Source of the DNA: JANXPZ01 sp034678345
GTDB taxonomy: Bacteria; Eisenbacteria; RBG-16-71-46
Assembly: GCA_034678345.1 (NCBI GenBank)
Contig: JAXDBZ010000280.1
Coordinates: 1-15,844, forward strand
Direction: 5' to 3'
Length of the DNA: 15,844 nt
Below the pieces are notes generated by a model. The model was not told the origin of the DNA. It did not search any database and worked only from the letters and a program-made list of their open reading frames with translations. Positions 14,169-15,844 of the stretch are shown here, piece after piece. Position 1 is the first letter of the stretch; every line of letters starts with the position of its first letter. The position numbers and the translations under genes were made by a program.

Positions 14169-14906
14169 TCAGGCGTCCGGCGTGTCGCGGGGCAAATCGG
14201 CGGGGAACGGCGGCACCGCGGGCTCCGTCGCCGCCCGCACCCGGGCGCGCTCCTCCCCCGCAGCCAGGAAGACGAAACCCGCGGCCAGCACCAGCACCCA
14301 GTTGTGCAGGACGAGCAGGCCGGCGACGGCCAGCAGAACCGCCGCGGCCTGGCCCACCCCGGCGGCGATGCGTGTGGCGCGCGGGAAGGGCAGGCGCAGG
14401 CCGAGCAGGGCGCGCAGCACGCGGCCGCCGTCCATCGGGAACGCCGGGATCATGTTGAAGAGCACCATCGCCACGTTCACCAGCAGCAACGTCTCGAGCA
14501 GGCCGTCGCCCAGCACGGCGAGCGCGGTCGGGCGCCCGGCGAAGACCATGAGCAACACCAGCGCCACGGCGATGACCACGTTCACCGCCGGGCCGGCGAT
14601 GGCCACCAGCAGCTCCTGCTGCGGCCGCGCCGGCATGCGCTCGAGCCGCGCCACGCCGCCGATGGGCAGCAGCACGATGTCCCGCGTGGCGACGCCGAAG
14701 CGGCGCGCGGTCAGGGCGTGGCCCAGCTCGTGCAGGACCACGCAGGCGAACACCAGCAGCGTCAGCACCACCGCCGCGAAAGCGGCCTCCACGTGGCCGG
14801 CGAGCAGCCCCTGGTCCACGGCCACCCAGGCGACGAGGAGCAGGAAGGTCACGTGCAGCTCGAGGCGGATGCCGAAGAGGCGGCCGATGTTCAGCGACCA
14901 GCGCAT
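14169..14906 (-). CDS. M50 site-2-protease-family intramembrane metalloprotease
   Basis: The 245-residue membrane protein has about six hydrophobic segments. The start MRWSLNIGRLFGIRLELH is typical of the compact S2P group. Zinc ligands are in HELGH (His59, Glu60, His63), and the third ligand Asp159 is in FNMIPAFPMDGGR. The IAGPAVNV segment (103-110) is also conserved. Site-2 proteases cut membrane-bound substrates such as anti-sigma factors, but the target here is unknown. Many related proteins carry C-terminal CBS domains; this one ends in a short proline- and alanine-rich tail instead. ATG 14906 was chosen because GGAGG lies six bases upstream and the family N-terminus begins there; an upstream in-frame ATG-like start at 14954 adds an arginine-rich stretch. 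It is 112 bases downstream of the TPR-like gene. Confidence 0.92.
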   Translation of the reverse strand: MRWSLNIGRLFGIRLELHVTFLLLVAWVAVDQGLLAGHVEAAFAAVVLTLLVFACVVLHELGHALTARRFGVATRDIVLLPIGGVARLERMPARPQQELLVAIAGPAVNVVIAVALVLLMVFAGRPTALAVLGDGLLETLLLVNVAMVLFNMIPAFPMDGGRVLRALLGLRLPFPRATRIAAGVGQAAAVLLAVAGLLVLHNWVLVLAAGFVFLAAGEERARVRAATEPAVPPFPADLPRDTPDA

Positions 14907-14990
14907 GGAGCGCCTCCGGGACGGGAGCGGACGGCGGACGGCGACGGCCTGCACCTGTGGATGCGGCGAAGACCGGGAGGATACAACCCA

Positions 14991-15012
14991 ACGGTCAGGA
15001 GAGCACGGTCAG
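14991..15012. repeat. Short direct repeat ACGGTCAG x2, 14-base period
   Basis: Identical eight-base copies lie at 14991-14998 and 15005-15012, immediately beyond the TPR-like stop and upstream of the M50 gene. It could be a tandem regulator half-site set for the M50 gene. Short repeats of this size can also arise by chance in GC-rich DNA. Confidence 0.3.
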
Positions 15013-15018
15013 CGCGTG

Positions 15019-15510
15019 TCAGGCGGCGTGCTCGTCCTCGGCGCCGTGCATATCCTCCGTCGGCACGTCCTCGCCGTGATCGAAGAACGAGGTCAGGGCG
15101 TCGAGGTCCCGCTTCGCGTCGGTGTAGCCGGGGTGGATCCACAGCGCGTGCCAGAGCAGGCGCAGGGCCATCTCCAGGCTGCCGACCTCGACGCAGGCCG
15201 AGCCCGCCAGGTACCACAGCACCGGATCGTGCGGGGAGCACGACAGCCCGCGCAGGGCGTAGGACAGCGCCTCGTGCTCCTCGCCGTCCTGCAGCGCGAC
15301 CTGGGCCGCCTCGGTGAAGGCCTTGGCCGCTTCCGCGTTGGGCACGGGGTCCAGACCCGGGATGAGCATCTCGAGCTCGCCGATGGCCAGCTTGAGCGTG
15401 TGGACCATGTACGGCTCGAGGCCGGGCTCACGGCGGGTGAGCACGCGGTCGGCCAGGTGGGCCAGCGCGCGGGTCAGCTCGTTCAGGGTCGGGCGGGGCA
15501 TGTCGGTCAC
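15019..15510 (-). CDS. Small helical protein with TPR-like repeats, function unknown
   Basis: The 163-residue protein is predicted to be cytoplasmic, all-helical and without signal or membrane segment. Residues about 58-138 show two to three helix-turn-helix pairs of TPR spacing: AAKAFTEAAQVALQDGEEHE, then ALSYALRGLSCSPHDPVLWY, then LAGSACVEVGSLEMALRLLW ending in HP-G-Y. TPR domains mediate protein contacts; no partner can be named. The C-terminal 20 residues are acidic. I prefer the GTG at 15510 because AGGAGG lies five bases upstream; ATG 15501, three codons later, has too long a spacing. A longer in-frame reading to 15612 lacks support. It follows the truncated FAD-subunit gene by 173 bases, so co-transcription is uncertain. 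Confidence 0.78.
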   Translation of the reverse strand: MTDMPRPTLNELTRALAHLADRVLTRREPGLEPYMVHTLKLAIGELEMLIPGLDPVPNAEAAKAFTEAAQVALQDGEEHEALSYALRGLSCSPHDPVLWYLAGSACVEVGSLEMALRLLWHALWIHPGYTDAKRDLDALTSFFDHGEDVPTEDMHGAEDEHAA

Positions 15511-15683
15511 GTGCGCCTCCTGCGGACCGGAGCCGCGCCCGCCACCCCTTGGTCGTGCGCTGGACCCATCCTTCGATGGGCACCCAGCGGGGAGCGGGCG
15601 CAGCGGGCTCACGGTCCTGGGCCGGTTATCGGCCCGACGCGCCGCGACTTGAATGGATTCGGGAAGGAGGCGGCGGGCGCCGC
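15511..15683 (-). other. Intergenic region with two hairpin-forming repeats
   Basis: These 173 bases hold no gene I can support. CCCATC-CTTC-GATGGG (15565-15580) is a six-base-pair hairpin and GGGCCG-GTTAT-CGGCCC (15619-15635) is another, which may be a terminator for the upstream FAD-subunit gene or an operator for the TPR-like gene. A weak promoter-like GATAAC overlaps the second repeat on the minus strand. Confidence 0.4.
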
Positions 15684-15844
15684 TCAGCGCCGCGTGAAGC
15701 GCGGCTCGACCACCCGCAGGAACTGTTCGAGCACGTTCCCGGCCACCCGCAGGCGGTGGTCGCGCTCGGAGCGCACGTCGTCGATGGGCGCGATGTCGTG
15801 CGCCAGCGCCGAGCGCGCCGCGGCGAGCGCGCGGGCGCCGGGCC
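15684..15844 (-). CDS. Probable xanthine-dehydrogenase-type FAD-binding subunit (C-terminal fragment)
   Basis: The last 53 codons of a minus-strand gene reach its stop at 15686-15684; the rest is beyond the window. The peptide carries IAPIDDVRSERDHRLRVAG followed by NVLEQFLRVVEPRFTRR. The pattern 'PIDDVR.....R..VAGN.L..FL' is what I recognise from the C-terminal domain of FAD subunits of the molybdenum hydroxylases (xanthine dehydrogenase, CO-dehydrogenase CoxM type). If right, the enzyme hydroxylates purines or related heterocycles and its molybdenum and Fe-S subunits should lie nearby. The match is short, so a different protein is possible. Confidence 0.55.
   Translation of the reverse strand, partial: PGARALAAARSALAHDIAPIDDVRSERDHRLRVAGNVLEQFLRVVEPRFTRR

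Noticed and set aside
13276..14991. NAGPA-like protein extended to 571 residues
   Set aside because: The upstream part overlaps the M50 protease in another frame and is arginine-rich nonsense; the hydrophobic anchor begins right after ATG 14100.
1..15844. Mobile element, CRISPR array, tRNA or toxin-antitoxin genes
   Set aside because: I looked on both strands and found no transposase or integrase motifs, no regularly spaced repeats, no cloverleaf-like sequence and no paired small ORFs that I could support.

Overview
The window is very GC-rich, bacterial, and gene-dense, with short intergenic gaps, strong Shine-Dalgarno sites, and several stop/start overlaps. It shows no tRNA, rRNA, CRISPR array, insertion sequence or phage gene. 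Long antisense shadow ORFs (up to 550 codons) reflect base composition and are not genes. I cannot place the organism firmly. A high-GC, didermic, non-actinobacterial lineage (Gemmatimonadota, Eisenbacteria or Myxococcota-like) would fit the gene content, but this is inference.

Layout, left to right. (1) Positions 1-2902, minus strand: a suf Fe-S cluster assembly operon, read as a MerR-family regulator, sufC, sufB and the start of sufD. sufC/sufB and sufB/sufD overlap as ATGA. The regulator has a cysteine cluster that begins like that of SoxR. (2) 3130-6423, minus: a membrane-domain/saccharopine-dehydrogenase-like fusion followed 18 bases later by a secreted M64 metallopeptidase, ending at a strong hairpin. 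(3) 6564-10033, plus: a cytidylate-kinase-like protein, then an SGNH hydrolase and an MBOAT O-acyltransferase that overlap as GTGA. The last two look like a pair that O-acylates a cell-surface or exported glycan. The SGNH gene has no ATG, GTG or TTG where its coding signal begins. (4) 10332-11228, plus: a secreted protein with two NTF2-like (SnoaL/DUF4440-type) repeats. (5) 11230-15844, minus, read right to left: the C-terminus of a probable xanthine-dehydrogenase-type FAD subunit, a TPR-like protein, an M50 site-2-protease-family membrane protease, a phosphodiester-glycosidase (NAGPA-like) protein, a zinc-ribbon NUDIX hydrolase and a dihydropyrimidinase/hydantoinase.

How the genes fit together: block 1 is one pathway (SufBCD scaffold plus a candidate iron-sulfur or redox sensor). 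SGNH and MBOAT in block 3 probably act together in the envelope. The right-hand block mixes envelope and housekeeping functions with two enzymes that could serve nucleobase catabolism, so it need not be one functional unit. The most interesting observations are the MerR regulator with a SoxR-like cysteine cluster heading a suf operon, the membrane/dehydrogenase fusion with a possible internal start, the likely non-AUG start of the SGNH gene, and a predicted leaderless transcript for the NAGPA-like gene.
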